Shown here in pieces: positions 26,385 to 34,210 of a stretch of 38,691 nt of DNA. Position 1 is the stretch's first letter. Each line of letters starts with the position of its first letter. The notes below the pieces were generated by a model, which did no database searches, was not told the origin of the DNA, and saw only the letters and a list, made by a program, of their open reading frames with translations. The position numbers were made by a program, and so were the translations under genes. Source of the DNA: Prevotella illustrans (GTDB taxonomy: Bacteria > Bacteroidota > Bacteroidia > Bacteroidales > Bacteroidaceae); NCBI RefSeq assembly GCF_017426725.1, contig NZ_JAERMS010000030.1:1-38691 (forward strand), read 5' to 3'.

Positions 26385-27002
26385 TTATTTGAAGAGACTG
26401 AAAAGATTTTGATCTATCTGATCTACGATATACGCAAAATCTTTCTGCTCGTGCTGAAAATCCATGTGATCAACGTCTATAATAAGTTTGGGTCCTTCAT
26501 ACTTGTCATAAATAAACTCATTATAGCGATTATTCAAATTTTCAAGATAGTCGATGGGCATAGTCTGCTCGTAATCGCGGCCACGCCTCTGAATATTCTG
26601 TACCAAATGCGGCACCTCGGCTTTCAGGTAAATCATCAGGTCTGGATATTTCACTATCGTCATCATCTGTTCAAATAGTTCCATATAAGTATCAAAATCA
26701 CGGTCGGAAAGATTGCCCATCGCCTTATTGTTAGCCGTAAAGACATAAACACCTTCATAGATGGAACGGTCTTGAATAATCGTTTTCTCGGAGTGGGCTA
26801 TTTCCAACAAATCGCGAAAACGTTGTTTTAGGAAATAGACTTCCAAATTGAACGACCATCGGGGAATATTCTTGTAATAGTCTTCAAGATAGGGATTATA
26901 GTCTACAGGCTCAAAACGGGCCTCCCAACCATAGTATTTAGCCAGCATGGTGGTGAGCGTTGTTTTGCCGCTACCTATATTCCCCGCTACTGCAATATGC
27001 AT
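26385..27002 (-). CDS. Deoxynucleoside kinase (dAK/dGK family), first of a tandem pair
   Basis: 205 aa with the same layout as the downstream paralogue: P-loop GNIGSGKT (7-14), FEPVDYNPYLEDYY, WSFNLEVYFLKQRFRD, DRSIYEG (the canonical DRS catalytic motif), lid RGRDYEQTMPIDYLENLNNRY, and a C-terminal DVDHMDFQHEQKDF segment. Role is dNTP salvage. It is the promoter-proximal gene of the pair, with a consensus promoter at 27029-27059. Confidence 0.9.
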   Translation of the reverse strand: MHIAVAGNIGSGKTTLTTMLAKYYGWEARFEPVDYNPYLEDYYKNIPRWSFNLEVYFLKQRFRDLLEIAHSEKTIIQDRSIYEGVYVFTANNKAMGNLSDRDFDTYMELFEQMMTIVKYPDLMIYLKAEVPHLVQNIQRRGRDYEQTMPIDYLENLNNRYNEFIYDKYEGPKLIIDVDHMDFQHEQKDFAYIVDQIDQNLFSLFK

Positions 27003-27028
27003 TTCTTTTGAGTATTATTATTTCTTCA

Positions 27029-27059
27029 CAAAGGTAAGGCAAAAGGATGAGACAACAAA
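27029..27059 (-). promoter_or_regulatory. Promoter of the tandem deoxynucleoside kinases
   Basis: On the minus strand, TTTG (27056-27059) and TACCTTTG (27029-27036) are exactly 19 bp apart. Confidence 0.8.
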
Positions 27060-27179
27060 ACTTATGCTGTTTTTTCTACACTTCCGGTACGCCCCGTAGC
27101 GGAGCCATAATAGAACCGGCATAGATTTAAGACTAAGATGTCAGATGTCACTCCTATAATACAAGACCAAACACAAAAT

Positions 27180-27214
27180 GGGTCTCTAAAATTTTTATCA
27201 AACTTTAGAGACCC
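27180..27214 (-). terminator. Probable terminator of the fimbrial anchor gene
   Basis: An 11-bp perfect inverted repeat GGGTCTCTAAA/TTTAGAGACCC with a 13-nt loop, 30 bp past the minus-strand stop. Only a short T-stretch (ATTTTG) follows, so termination strength is uncertain. Confidence 0.6.
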
Positions 27215-27243
27215 ACCTTCTTGTTTTTGCAAAATATTATTGG

Positions 27244-28149
27244 TCAATACGTATTATTATAGCCCTGAGAGTCCCATGCCTCGTCAGCAACTAAAGTAAA
27301 TGAGGCTCCACGGCCCGGCTCTGTATTTTGAAAGAAAGAGCCCGAATAGGTAGTTACCTTGTTTATCTCAACAGGTACGTTTTCAAAGACACGTTCTTGA
27401 ATCGTATTTTTTGATCCATCCTGAGCCAAGACTGTTATCTTCAGCTTTTTACCATCGGCATGTGGGAATGTATATATTTCATAGCTCGATGGTGTTTGGT
27501 ATGCTTCAGGAGCGACAGCCCGAATCTCTGTTTGTCTGGATTTTACCGAACCAAATCCTGTTTCTGCATTAAACGTGCTACTACCACCCGTATAGGTCAA
27601 CTGAAACTGCTTGACATCTGTAGGAACACGATCATTTAGCTTTAAAACAAACTTGGCTACAGCTCGTTTTAATACAACATCGTATTGCGCTTCACCGTTA
27701 ATTGTGAGACTTTTACAATAATAAAAGGTATCGGTAACCTTGTTTTCTGAAAATTTAATTTCTTTTGGTGAAGAAATTGTTGCTTTCCCTTTCCCATTAT
27801 GTGCTATAATAACAACGTTATAGGAACCGGCCGGCAATTGGGTAGAAATCACACCGAAATCCTTGGTTTTAGCATCTTGACTGATACTTCTTACCTTGTT
27901 ATCACCACTGAATATAACCATATCTACACGCGAACAGATATCTTTCACGGGTTTCGTAGCTCTTACCGTCACTCCTTCGGTATCACTGAAATCAGACATC
28001 TGATAAGGCAGAATCGTAAAAACAATGGTATTACCTGTTTTTTCGGTCTTTTTATCTATGTACTTGTCTAAATCTACATGTTCACAAGCACACAAAAGTC
28101 CCACAATAAAAATAAAAGAAATACATTTTAATAGCTTTTCCATGTTCAT
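27244..28149 (-). CDS. FimB/Mfa2-family fimbrial anchor lipoprotein
   Basis: 301 aa. Signal peptide with lipobox LLCAC (Cys22). The body shows the FimB/Mfa2 pattern of two beta-rich domains: VDMVIFSGDNKVRSISQ, VISTQLPAGSYNVVIIAHNG, then VVLKRAVAKFVLKLNDRVPTDVKQFQLTYTGG. These lipoproteins anchor and cap type-V fimbriae of Bacteroidia. No fimbrillin (Mfa1/FimA-type) gene is adjacent, so it may be an orphan. A start two codons later (MEKLLK) is equally possible. No clear promoter was found in front. Confidence 0.8.
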   Translation of the reverse strand: MNMEKLLKCISFIFIVGLLCACEHVDLDKYIDKKTEKTGNTIVFTILPYQMSDFSDTEGVTVRATKPVKDICSRVDMVIFSGDNKVRSISQDAKTKDFGVISTQLPAGSYNVVIIAHNGKGKATISSPKEIKFSENKVTDTFYYCKSLTINGEAQYDVVLKRAVAKFVLKLNDRVPTDVKQFQLTYTGGSSTFNAETGFGSVKSRQTEIRAVAPEAYQTPSSYEIYTFPHADGKKLKITVLAQDGSKNTIQERVFENVPVEINKVTTYSGSFFQNTEPGRGASFTLVADEAWDSQGYNNTY

Positions 28150-28212
28150 TAGATATTATGTTTATTGTAAATCATTGGCACACATAAGTGCTATCAGGTC
28201 GTGAAGTAAAGG

Positions 28213-28240
28213 AAAGGACAAACCAAGGTGTTTGTCCTTT
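28213..28240 (-). terminator. Hairpin after the DUF5606 gene
   Basis: An 11-bp perfect stem AAAGGACAAAC/GTTTGTCCTTT with a 6-nt loop, 10 bp past the end of the nusB-to-DUF5606 cluster. On the minus strand it is followed by a CCTTTACTTC stretch rather than a strong T-run. Confidence 0.5.
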
Positions 28241-28249
28241 CACACGATA

Positions 28250-28696
28250 TTATTCCTTGGCATTATCTCTATCCGCAACATTATCACCTTCAGTTGGGGC
28301 TAATGTTTCCCGGAAATTTGTTATACTGTTATTTATAAGAATATTATACCACTGCAATAGTTTCTTAATATCACTGTCATGTACGCGATCTTGGTCAAAA
28401 TTAGGCAGTACTTCCGAAAAATAATCACGCAGCTCCTTATTACTACATTTCTTATAATCCAATGAAGACACCTTGCCTGACTCTTTTTTACTTACGCTTT
28501 CCAAAACTTTCCACAAAGGAACGTCTTCTTCATCCGTATATATAGCGATGTCACCAAGGCTCGTTACACGATCTGTAGCGAATGCCGGAATACGTCTATG
28601 TGTTTCGTCCAAAGCTTCTACTATAAGATTCATTTTTCCACGAGAAACCAGTTTGTACAGTCCTGGTTTTCCTGCAATTGAGAGAATAGTTTCCAT
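28250..28696 (-). CDS. DUF5606-family protein
   Basis: 148 aa, soluble, with no signal or membrane segment. The N-terminus reads METILSIAGKPGLYKLVSRGKMNLIVEALDETHRRIPAFATDRVTSLGDIAIYTDEEDVPLWKVL, the conserved part of this Bacteroidetes family. The C-terminal part has a helical DYKKCSNKELRDYFSEVLPNFDQDRVHDSDIKKLLQWYNIL and an acidic tail. The fold hints at a small SH3-like beta domain plus helices. Function is unknown. It is the last gene of the nusB-yajC-ybbR-coaE cluster, 55 bp after coaE. Confidence 0.8.
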   Translation of the reverse strand: METILSIAGKPGLYKLVSRGKMNLIVEALDETHRRIPAFATDRVTSLGDIAIYTDEEDVPLWKVLESVSKKESGKVSSLDYKKCSNKELRDYFSEVLPNFDQDRVHDSDIKKLLQWYNILINNSITNFRETLAPTEGDNVADRDNAKE

Positions 28697-28751
28697 TTCT
28701 TTTCTTGTTGTTTAATACTATTATATAATAATGTTGTTTCTTTTAATTTAC

Positions 28752-29327
28752 TTATAAATTATATTTCTCTGTCAAAGTTGTGAGAAGAGTATCCAACTGC
28801 GGTTCTATGCAGCATTCCCCATCATTCACAATCTCAAAATCACTTCGCCTGCGCATCTCATCTTGCGACATTTGACATTCTAACCATGCGGCGGCCTTAC
28901 TGCTACTGATTCGATCTCTCTGCATGATCCGATGTATTCTGACCGACGCCGGTGCTGTCACACACACTATAAAGTCAAACTTAACACGTTTGTCGAAATG
29001 TGCCTCAAACAAAATAGCGCTCTCCAACCAATCCATGCCGCTCTGTTCAAAGTCCTGGGCAACATATGGATGCACGACATTGTCTATCGCGTGTTTATTT
29101 GCTTCACTTGCCAATAAGAATTTGGCAAGTAGCCTTTTCTGCAACTCATTGTTTTCATACAGTTCCATTCCGACTATGGCTTCAAGTTTCCGGCGCAATT
29201 CGAAATTCTCTGTCATCAATCTTTTGGCTGCACGGTCACTATCATAAACCTGAATTCCACGTGCCTCCAACAACTTGCAAACAAAGGACTTACCAACTCC
29301 TATTCCGCCTGTGATTGCCACTTTCAT
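28752..29327 (-). CDS. coaE: Dephospho-CoA kinase
   Basis: Last step of coenzyme A synthesis: it phosphorylates the 3'-OH of dephospho-CoA with ATP. 191 aa. P-loop GGIGVGKS (residues 7-14), YDSDRAAKRLM substrate motif (about 32-42), VVHPYVAQDF, LFEAHFDKRVKFDFIVCVTAP (CoA-domain core) and the lid RIMQRDRISSSKAAAWLECQM. Normal length. It overlaps the end of ybbR by 4 bp (ATGA). Confidence 0.95.
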   Translation of the reverse strand: MKVAITGGIGVGKSFVCKLLEARGIQVYDSDRAAKRLMTENFELRRKLEAIVGMELYENNELQKRLLAKFLLASEANKHAIDNVVHPYVAQDFEQSGMDWLESAILFEAHFDKRVKFDFIVCVTAPASVRIHRIMQRDRISSSKAAAWLECQMSQDEMRRRSDFEIVNDGECCIEPQLDTLLTTLTEKYNL

Positions 29328-30307
29328 TGTTGTTCTATTAAATAATCGACAGCTTCAATATCCAATTTGACCCCACTGACAATATTGGGGAAGGCGCGGA
29401 TATGGAGTTGACACTTTTCAGAAGCACGACTTTCAAGCTCATGATAATCTACGACAACTGTAAACATTTCAGGCTTCACCATTCTAAACTTACTTGCGCC
29501 TACCGTAAACCTCACCCGCACTTTCGATGGGAAGGTACGCAAGACCTTTCCTTGTGGCATATTGATTGCCTGAATGGGCACCTCTACCAACTCTTCAGTC
29601 AAAACATCGGGATAAAAAGAAACTTTTACCGATGGTGGTATCAACTTAACACCAGGTATTTTCTTTAACGTAATATTTCTGACAACCGTGTCTTCCACAT
29701 TCGTCAGATTCAGCTCTTCCGTATAAATATAATGTATACTGTCTAACGTTTTTTTACTTGCATAAACCAGAACGTTCTGTGGCCAGATCTTTGTATTTGC
29801 CAGATAATAGCTACGACTGGGCAAGACCCGCCCTCTCAACCTTACAGGAATTCGCTTAGACAGTCCGTAATTAAAGTAAAATACAAACTTATCAGGCTTG
29901 ATCATAACGATTTTAGAAGACGCAAACAGCTGTGGATAAATAAGTCGTTGTAGATCGCTTGTCGTTACGCTTCCCCTTTCGGTAGCTTTATTGGCAAACT
30001 GATTGAAATTGATCAATACGGGGCGAATCCTGTCGCTATATAAATAGGTTGCTATTGTAAAGCCCTTATCCCTCACTGTGACGTGCAAAGTATCGGCAGA
30101 ATCTGTCGTTAGGACAACATTCTTTGGTACATTCACGATGCGCACGGCTATAGGTATTTCAGCCTCGTAAGTCTCATTCAGTGCCATTAAAAGCCAAAAC
30201 AAGCCACTCAAAGCCAAAAAGAACAAAAAAATCAGAAACTCTCGGTTCAACCAACTAAACAGAAAGTTCCTGACTACCTTATATATATGTACAAAGCCAC
30301 CGGACAT
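29324..30307 (-). CDS. YbbR-domain membrane protein
   Basis: 327 aa. One N-terminal transmembrane segment (FLIFLFFLALSGLFWLLMALN) is followed by an extracytoplasmic region with YbbR-type beta repeats (IAVRIVNVPKNVVLTTDSADTLHVTVRDKGF; KRIPVRLRGRVLPSRSYYL; VPIQAINMPQGKVLRTFPSKVRVRFTVG). In Firmicutes the YbbR protein CdaR regulates a diadenylate cyclase. In Bacteroidetes the gene sits in this nusB-yajC-coaE cluster and its role is unproven. It begins 2 bp after yajC ends and overlaps coaE by 4 bp. Confidence 0.88.
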   Translation of the reverse strand: MSGGFVHIYKVVRNFLFSWLNREFLIFLFFLALSGLFWLLMALNETYEAEIPIAVRIVNVPKNVVLTTDSADTLHVTVRDKGFTIATYLYSDRIRPVLINFNQFANKATERGSVTTSDLQRLIYPQLFASSKIVMIKPDKFVFYFNYGLSKRIPVRLRGRVLPSRSYYLANTKIWPQNVLVYASKKTLDSIHYIYTEELNLTNVEDTVVRNITLKKIPGVKLIPPSVKVSFYPDVLTEELVEVPIQAINMPQGKVLRTFPSKVRVRFTVGASKFRMVKPEMFTVVVDYHELESRASEKCQLHIRAFPNIVSGVKLDIEAVDYLIEQQ

Positions 30308-30309
30308 TT

Positions 30310-30633
30310 TTACGCTTTAGTAGGCTGCGAAGTAGCGTCGGCAAAAACATAAGCTTTTGCCACAGTGATGACTACACCGCGAGCAATTTCCACATCTACC
30401 GTATTCTTTTCAATATCAATATGCTTAACAGTACCGTAAACGCCACCACCGGTTACTACTTTTGACCCTTCTGTCAAAGAGTTCTGAAAGTTACGAATTT
30501 CCTTTTGCTTTTTCTGCTGTGGACGGATCATAAACAGCCACATAATCACAAAAATAGCAACCATCATGAAGAGCATACCCATACCACTTCCCCCTTGTGC
30601 TGCTGCCTGAGCAGCTAAAAACATTGTATTCAT
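30310..30633 (-). CDS. yajC: Sec translocon accessory protein YajC
   Basis: 107 aa. Single N-terminal transmembrane segment (MGMLFMMVAIFVIMWLFMI), then the signature RPQQKKQKEIRNFQNSL and a soluble beta domain EGSKVVTGGGVYGTVKHIDIEKNTVDVEIARGVVITVAK. It associates with SecDF in the inner membrane. It follows nusB by 41 bp. Confidence 0.95.
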   Translation of the reverse strand: MNTMFLAAQAAAQGGSGMGMLFMMVAIFVIMWLFMIRPQQKKQKEIRNFQNSLTEGSKVVTGGGVYGTVKHIDIEKNTVDVEIARGVVITVAKAYVFADATSQPTKA

Positions 30634-30674
30634 TGTCTTTCTATAAATAAATTTGCATTAATATACTTGTATTC

Positions 30675-31655
30675 TTAACGTTTCTCTATACGGCTTGTGC
30701 CATTGTTTTGGCGACGGTTTTCGCGTACAGGCATTATTTTCAGTAATATACCTTCCCTAATTAGATAACGAGCTATAGAGTCAAGCATACCATTTATATA
30801 ATTACCACTACGCGACGTGCTGTAGAGTTTAGCCAGATCAACATACTCATTAATAGTAACAGAAACGGGAATATTGGGGAAAGTCATCATTTCTGCCAAA
30901 GCGATCTGCATAATAACAACATCCATATAAGCCAAACGCGAGAAATCCCAGTTACGACTGGCGTCACTCATATACTTCTGATATTGCTCGGCATTGAGAA
31001 TTGTACTACGGAATAGCTTGCGTGCGAACTCCTTGTCTTCTTCATCTTTATATTCCGGCAAAAGTTCTTGGGCACTCTTGGCCTCCGGCTCAAATCGCTT
31101 GATCGTTTTCAACACAAACGTATCTACAACCTCCTTGTCATCATTCCAGTACAAACTCTTTTCTTCCAACAGCCCATCCAAATCCCCATTTTCTTGAATC
31201 AACTGTTTATAGAGCTTGCGCCACACTTCACGGTCAGCCTCATAAGAATCATCGTCTGACGCCATATAAGCCTGATAAGTTTCGCTCTGTTCTATTTGGT
31301 TGCACAACTTTCTGACAGTTTCAATATCGTCAGACCACGTTTGCTTTTGGTTTTCAACAAAATCATTGAGCATTTTATTTTCCTCCAACTGCACTGCAAA
31401 TTTGTTGTAGGCAAACTTTTGAGAGGGAACTTCCGTTCCTTCACGCTGCGCACGCTGTGTCGCTATTTCCATACGAAGTCGCTCTTCCTTCGTAATAGCC
31501 ACAATAAGCTCTAACAAATAATTGTATAAGTCATAAGCTTTAGACAAACTGAAAAAAAGTTCTTTTTCAGCTACATCCATGTTTTTGTTTCCGTTTTGAT
31601 AGTATGCGTAGGTTAACTGAACTATCTTAATGCGTATAAGTTCCCTATTAATCAT
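30675..31655 (-). CDS. nusB: Transcription antitermination factor NusB (long Bacteroidetes form)
   Basis: 326 aa from MINRELIRIKIVQLTYAYYQ. An in-frame ATG at 31736 is rejected because the promoter at 31706-31736 lies inside that extension. The N-terminal about 200 residues are helical and specific to the Bacteroidetes form. The NusB RNA-binding domain is C-terminal (about 190-315), with ARKLFRSTILNAEQYQKYMSDASRNWDFSRLAYMDVVIMQIALAEMMTFPNIPVSVTINEYVDLAKLYSTSRSGNYINGMLDSI. With NusE (S10) it binds boxA RNA in rRNA antitermination. Confidence 0.93.
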   Translation of the reverse strand: MINRELIRIKIVQLTYAYYQNGNKNMDVAEKELFFSLSKAYDLYNYLLELIVAITKEERLRMEIATQRAQREGTEVPSQKFAYNKFAVQLEENKMLNDFVENQKQTWSDDIETVRKLCNQIEQSETYQAYMASDDDSYEADREVWRKLYKQLIQENGDLDGLLEEKSLYWNDDKEVVDTFVLKTIKRFEPEAKSAQELLPEYKDEEDKEFARKLFRSTILNAEQYQKYMSDASRNWDFSRLAYMDVVIMQIALAEMMTFPNIPVSVTINEYVDLAKLYSTSRSGNYINGMLDSIARYLIREGILLKIMPVRENRRQNNGTSRIEKR

Positions 31656-31705
31656 TCTCCAATAATTATATGGTTTCCTGTAAATGGTATATGTAATTAC
31701 AATTG

Positions 31706-31736
31706 CAAATATAGGCAAAAAACGATAAACCCACAA
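31706..31736 (-). promoter_or_regulatory. Promoter of the nusB-yajC-ybbR-coaE-DUF5606 operon
   Basis: On the minus strand, TTGT (31733-31736) and TATATTTG (31706-31713) are 19 bp apart, followed by C. It supports the nusB start at 31655. Confidence 0.65.
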
Positions 31737-31774
31737 GTAAATCCATGGTATTTTTAAAGTTTTTAATAGCTAAC

Positions 31775-31808
31775 TTTGTGTATATCAAAGAAAAAAACAC
31801 TACCTTTG
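31775..31808 (+). promoter_or_regulatory. Promoter of the L25-pth-S4 operon
   Basis: TTTG at 31775-31778 and TACCTTTG at 31801-31808 followed by C, 22 bp apart. The leader is about 95 nt. Confidence 0.65.
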
Positions 31809-31911
31809 CACTGCTTTTCGAATTGAGAACGAATAATCGGCTGTCGCTTATTCAACAATCTCAGTGTGATGGCGAATTAATAATAATTTTAATTTAGAGT
31901 AACACAAAGTT

Positions 31912-32520
31912 ATGAAAGAGATTAACGTAACAGGTCAGAAGCGTGAGAACCTTGGAAAGAAAGCTTCTAAAGAACTGCGTAAGCAGGGTTTGATTCCGTG
32001 TAATATCTATGGTGAAAAGAAGAATGAAAATGGTCTTCCCGAAGCTCTCGCATTTACAATTCCATTCAGCGAACTCCGTAAGATTATTTACACGCCTCAC
32101 ATTTATGTAATCAACATCAACCTTGATGGTACACATCATACAGCTATCCTCAAGGAAATCCAGTTCCACCCGGTAACCGACGCTCCTCTGCATGTCGACT
32201 TCTACGAAGTAAACGACCAGCGCCCCATAACAATCGGTATTCCGGTAAAACTCGTTGGTTTGGCACAGGGTGTTCGTGACGGTGGCCGTATGAACCTGTC
32301 TATCCGTAAAATCAACGTAACAGCTCCTTACCAGCAGATCCCTGAGCACCTCGACGTAGACGTTACCAAATTGAGAATCGGCAAGAGCATCAAGGTTGGT
32401 GAGTTGTCATACGAGGGGCTGGAGATTGCTACCGGCAAGGATGTTATTGTTTGCTCTATCAAGATGACTCGCAACGCGTCTGTAGCAGCCGCAAATGCCA
32501 GCGAAGAAGAAGAGGAATAA
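31912..32520 (+). CDS. rplY: 50S ribosomal protein L25/general stress protein Ctc
   Basis: 202 aa. N-terminal L25 domain (1-90) that binds 5S rRNA (GQKRENLGKKASKELRKQGLIPCNIYGEKKNENGLPEALAFTIPFSELRKIIYTP) and a C-terminal TL5/Ctc beta domain (about 95-185), ending in an acidic tail NASEEEEE. The two-domain form is usual outside enterobacteria. It is the first gene of an operon with pth, 9 bp downstream. Confidence 0.95.
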   Translation: MKEINVTGQKRENLGKKASKELRKQGLIPCNIYGEKKNENGLPEALAFTIPFSELRKIIYTPHIYVININLDGTHHTAILKEIQFHPVTDAPLHVDFYEVNDQRPITIGIPVKLVGLAQGVRDGGRMNLSIRKINVTAPYQQIPEHLDVDVTKLRIGKSIKVGELSYEGLEIATGKDVIVCSIKMTRNASVAAANASEEEEE

Positions 32521-32529
32521 TAATCACGA

Positions 32530-33102
32530 ATGGATAAATATTTAATCTGTGGGCTGGGAAACCCGGGCGATGAATACACCGGCACCCGGCACAATACAGG
32601 ATTTATGGTATTGGACGCTTTTGCAAAAGCGTCCAATATTCATTTTGAGGACAAACGTTACGGCTTCATAGCAGAAACTTCTTTGAAAGGGCGCAAGGTT
32701 TTCCTGCTCAAGCCCACGACGTTTATGAACCTGAGTGGTAACGCGGTTCGCTATTGGCTCAACAAAGAGAATATCGATCAGAGCCGCCTACTCGTTATCA
32801 GCGATGATGTAGCTCTGCCCTTGGGAGCCTTTCGTCTGAAAAGCAACGGCAGTAATGGCGGTCACAATGGGTTGGGCAATATCCAGCAGTTGATCGGGCA
32901 AAACTATGCCCGTCTTCGTATGGGTGTGGGCAACGACTTCCCACGTGGCGCACAGGTCGACTGGGTTCTCGGCCATTACAGCGACGAGGAAATGAAAACA
33001 CTTCTGCCGAGCATCGAAACAGCCGGCGAAATCATCAAGAGCTTTGTATTGGCCGGTATCGACATCACGATGAATCAATTTAATAAATTAGGTAAAAAAT
33101 AA
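32530..33102 (+). CDS. pth: Peptidyl-tRNA hydrolase
   Basis: Releases tRNA from peptidyl-tRNA that has dropped off ribosomes. 190 aa. [18 protein letters not shown] at residues 8-25 contains the catalytic His and the substrate-binding Asn. Further motifs are [16 protein letters not shown] near 60-75, [29 protein letters not shown] (Asp of the active site), and [13 protein letters not shown]. Follows L25. Confidence 0.96.
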   Translation: MDKYLICGLGNPGDEYTGTRHNTGFMVLDAFAKASNIHFEDKRYGFIAETSLKGRKVFLLKPTTFMNLSGNAVRYWLNKENIDQSRLLVISDDVALPLGAFRLKSNGSNGGHNGLGNIQQLIGQNYARLRMGVGNDFPRGAQVDWVLGHYSDEEMKTLLPSIETAGEIIKSFVLAGIDITMNQFNKLGKK

Positions 33103-33121
33103 AAAATCTACTTCACTCCGA

Positions 33122-33550
33122 ATGGCAGAAACAGCAAGAATCGACAAATGGCTTTGGGCCGCACGTATCTTCAAAACGCGTTCTATTGCGGCCGATGCCT
33201 GCAAAAACGGACGAGTAACGATCAACGGCATTAACGTAAAGCCGTCGCACACCATTAAGCGCGGTGAGGTTGTCTGTGTAAAGAAGCCGCCTATCACCTA
33301 CTCTTTCAAGGTTATCGACTGCATCGAGCAACGGGTTGGTGCCAAAATGTTACCGGCAGTCTTAGAGAATGTTACCGATCCCCGACAATATGAATTACTC
33401 GAGATGAGCCGCATCAGTGGCTTCATCGATCGTGCCCGTGGTACCGGACGCCCCACTAAAAAAGACCGTCGTGCACTCGACGACTTCATCGAACCCGCGT
33501 TGTTTGGCTTTGATGATTCTGATAATGAAAGCTTTGAAAATGACGACTAA
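33122..33550 (+). CDS. S4-domain RNA-binding protein (Hsp15/HslR family)
   Basis: 142 aa. The S4 fold at residues 5-65 (ARIDKWLWAARIFKTRSIAADACKNGRVTINGINVKPSHTIKRGEVV) is the nucleic-acid-binding part. The C-terminus is a positively then negatively charged segment (RGTGRPTKKDRRALDDFIE...DSDNESFENDD). Hsp15 in E. coli rescues 50S subunits carrying stalled peptidyl-tRNA, which fits its position 19 bp after pth. Confidence 0.9.
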   Translation: MAETARIDKWLWAARIFKTRSIAADACKNGRVTINGINVKPSHTIKRGEVVCVKKPPITYSFKVIDCIEQRVGAKMLPAVLENVTDPRQYELLEMSRISGFIDRARGTGRPTKKDRRALDDFIEPALFGFDDSDNESFENDD

Positions 33551-33556
33551 CGCATC

Positions 33557-33769
33557 TTAGCTGATACAAATTCTGCGGATAACAAAAAAAAGGTGCGGGC
33601 CGTGTTTCACAACACAGTCCGCGCCATACTTTAGAATTGGTAGTGGCGCTTCGATCACAGGTTTTAGCTTCTCGATGTTCGCCTCCTCGCACATCGTCAG
33701 CACGTGGCCGGCAAACTGATAGTGCTCCATGTTCTGGAGCCGACTGAGTTGAATTGTTTTTGGTTCCAT
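33557..33769 (-). pseudogene. N-terminal fragment of a DUF6261-like protein fused to its terminator
   Basis: A 70-codon frame. The first about 40 residues (MEPKTIQLSRLQNMEHYQFAGHVLTMCEEANIEKLKPVIEA) resemble the start of the about 230-250-residue Bacteroidetes DUF6261 family. The remaining codons run through a terminator hairpin (33584-33625), so the middle and end of the gene appear to have been deleted. The family call is by eye and tentative. Confidence 0.5.
33584..33625 (-). terminator. Intrinsic terminator inside the DUF6261-like stub
   Basis: On the minus strand a 12-position stem from GCGGACTGTGTT to AACACGGCCCGC (one mismatch, one G-T pair, loop GTGA) is followed by TTTTTTT at 33584-33591. 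Confidence 0.75.
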
Positions 33770-33806
33770 GATGTTTTTGTTTAAGGGTTAGTTGTTTTTA
33801 TGGTTC

Positions 33807-34064
33807 GTAGGGGTACGCTGGTCGGTTTTTCTTGTTTCGCGGCCGTCGTAGGCCTACGCGGGTTAGTTTTTTTTGTTTTTCATGAATTGTAGCCCTACGA
33901 CGCTCATTTTTTGTCGTTTTCTGCTCGTCGTAGGGCTACGACAGGCTATTTTTCTTATTTTCTGTTCATTGTAGGCCTACGCGGATCGGTTTTTCTCATT
34001 TTCCGCTCGTCGTAGGGCTACGCGGATCGGTTTTTCTCATTTTCCGCTCATCCGAGGCCTCGGA
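33807..34064. repeat. Array of seven palindromic cores with exact 41-bp period
   Basis: Cores start at 33807, 33848, 33889, 33930, 33971, 34012 and 34053, each 10 bp. They are GTAGGGGTAC, GTAGGCCTAC, GTAGCCCTAC, GTAGGGCTAC, GTAGGCCTAC, GTAGGGCTAC and CGAGGCCTCG. Linkers are 31 bp and T-rich (often CGGTTTTTCTCATTTTCCGC). Units 5 and 6 are nearly identical; the others are diverged. The last unit forms a perfect 16-bp palindrome ATCCGAGGCCTCGGAT. There is no cas gene, and the linkers are related to each other, so it is not CRISPR. Confidence 0.9.
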
Positions 34065-34144
34065 TAAACAAAAACCGTGAAATTTGGCATTGCCCACACG
34101 ACGGAAAACGGAAAATCCAGGCCGGCGGTTTGCGGGAAAACTAT

Positions 34145-34182
34145 CGTCCCACGCTCTCGGACGATGCGGAGCGTGGGGGACG
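34145..34182 (-). terminator. Hairpin downstream of the toxin-antitoxin module
   Basis: CCCACGCTC (34148-34156) pairs with GAGCGTGGG (34169-34177), 34 bp past the reconstructed toxin stop. On the minus strand only a weak T-stretch follows, so this is a possible terminator. Confidence 0.4.
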
Positions 34183-34210
34183 GGAAGACGTGATTCGTAA
34201 TTTGTAAAAA

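Noticed and set aside
27062..27247. 61-codon minus-strand frame after the fimbrial anchor gene
   Set aside because: It overlaps the terminator hairpin at 27180-27214 and has no start signal or motif.
31656..31736. 27-residue N-terminal extension of NusB
   Set aside because: A promoter falls within it, and the family starts at MINRELIRIK.
33807..34064. CRISPR array
   Set aside because: Cores are only 10 bp and palindromic, the 31-bp linkers are related to each other rather than unique, and no cas genes are present.
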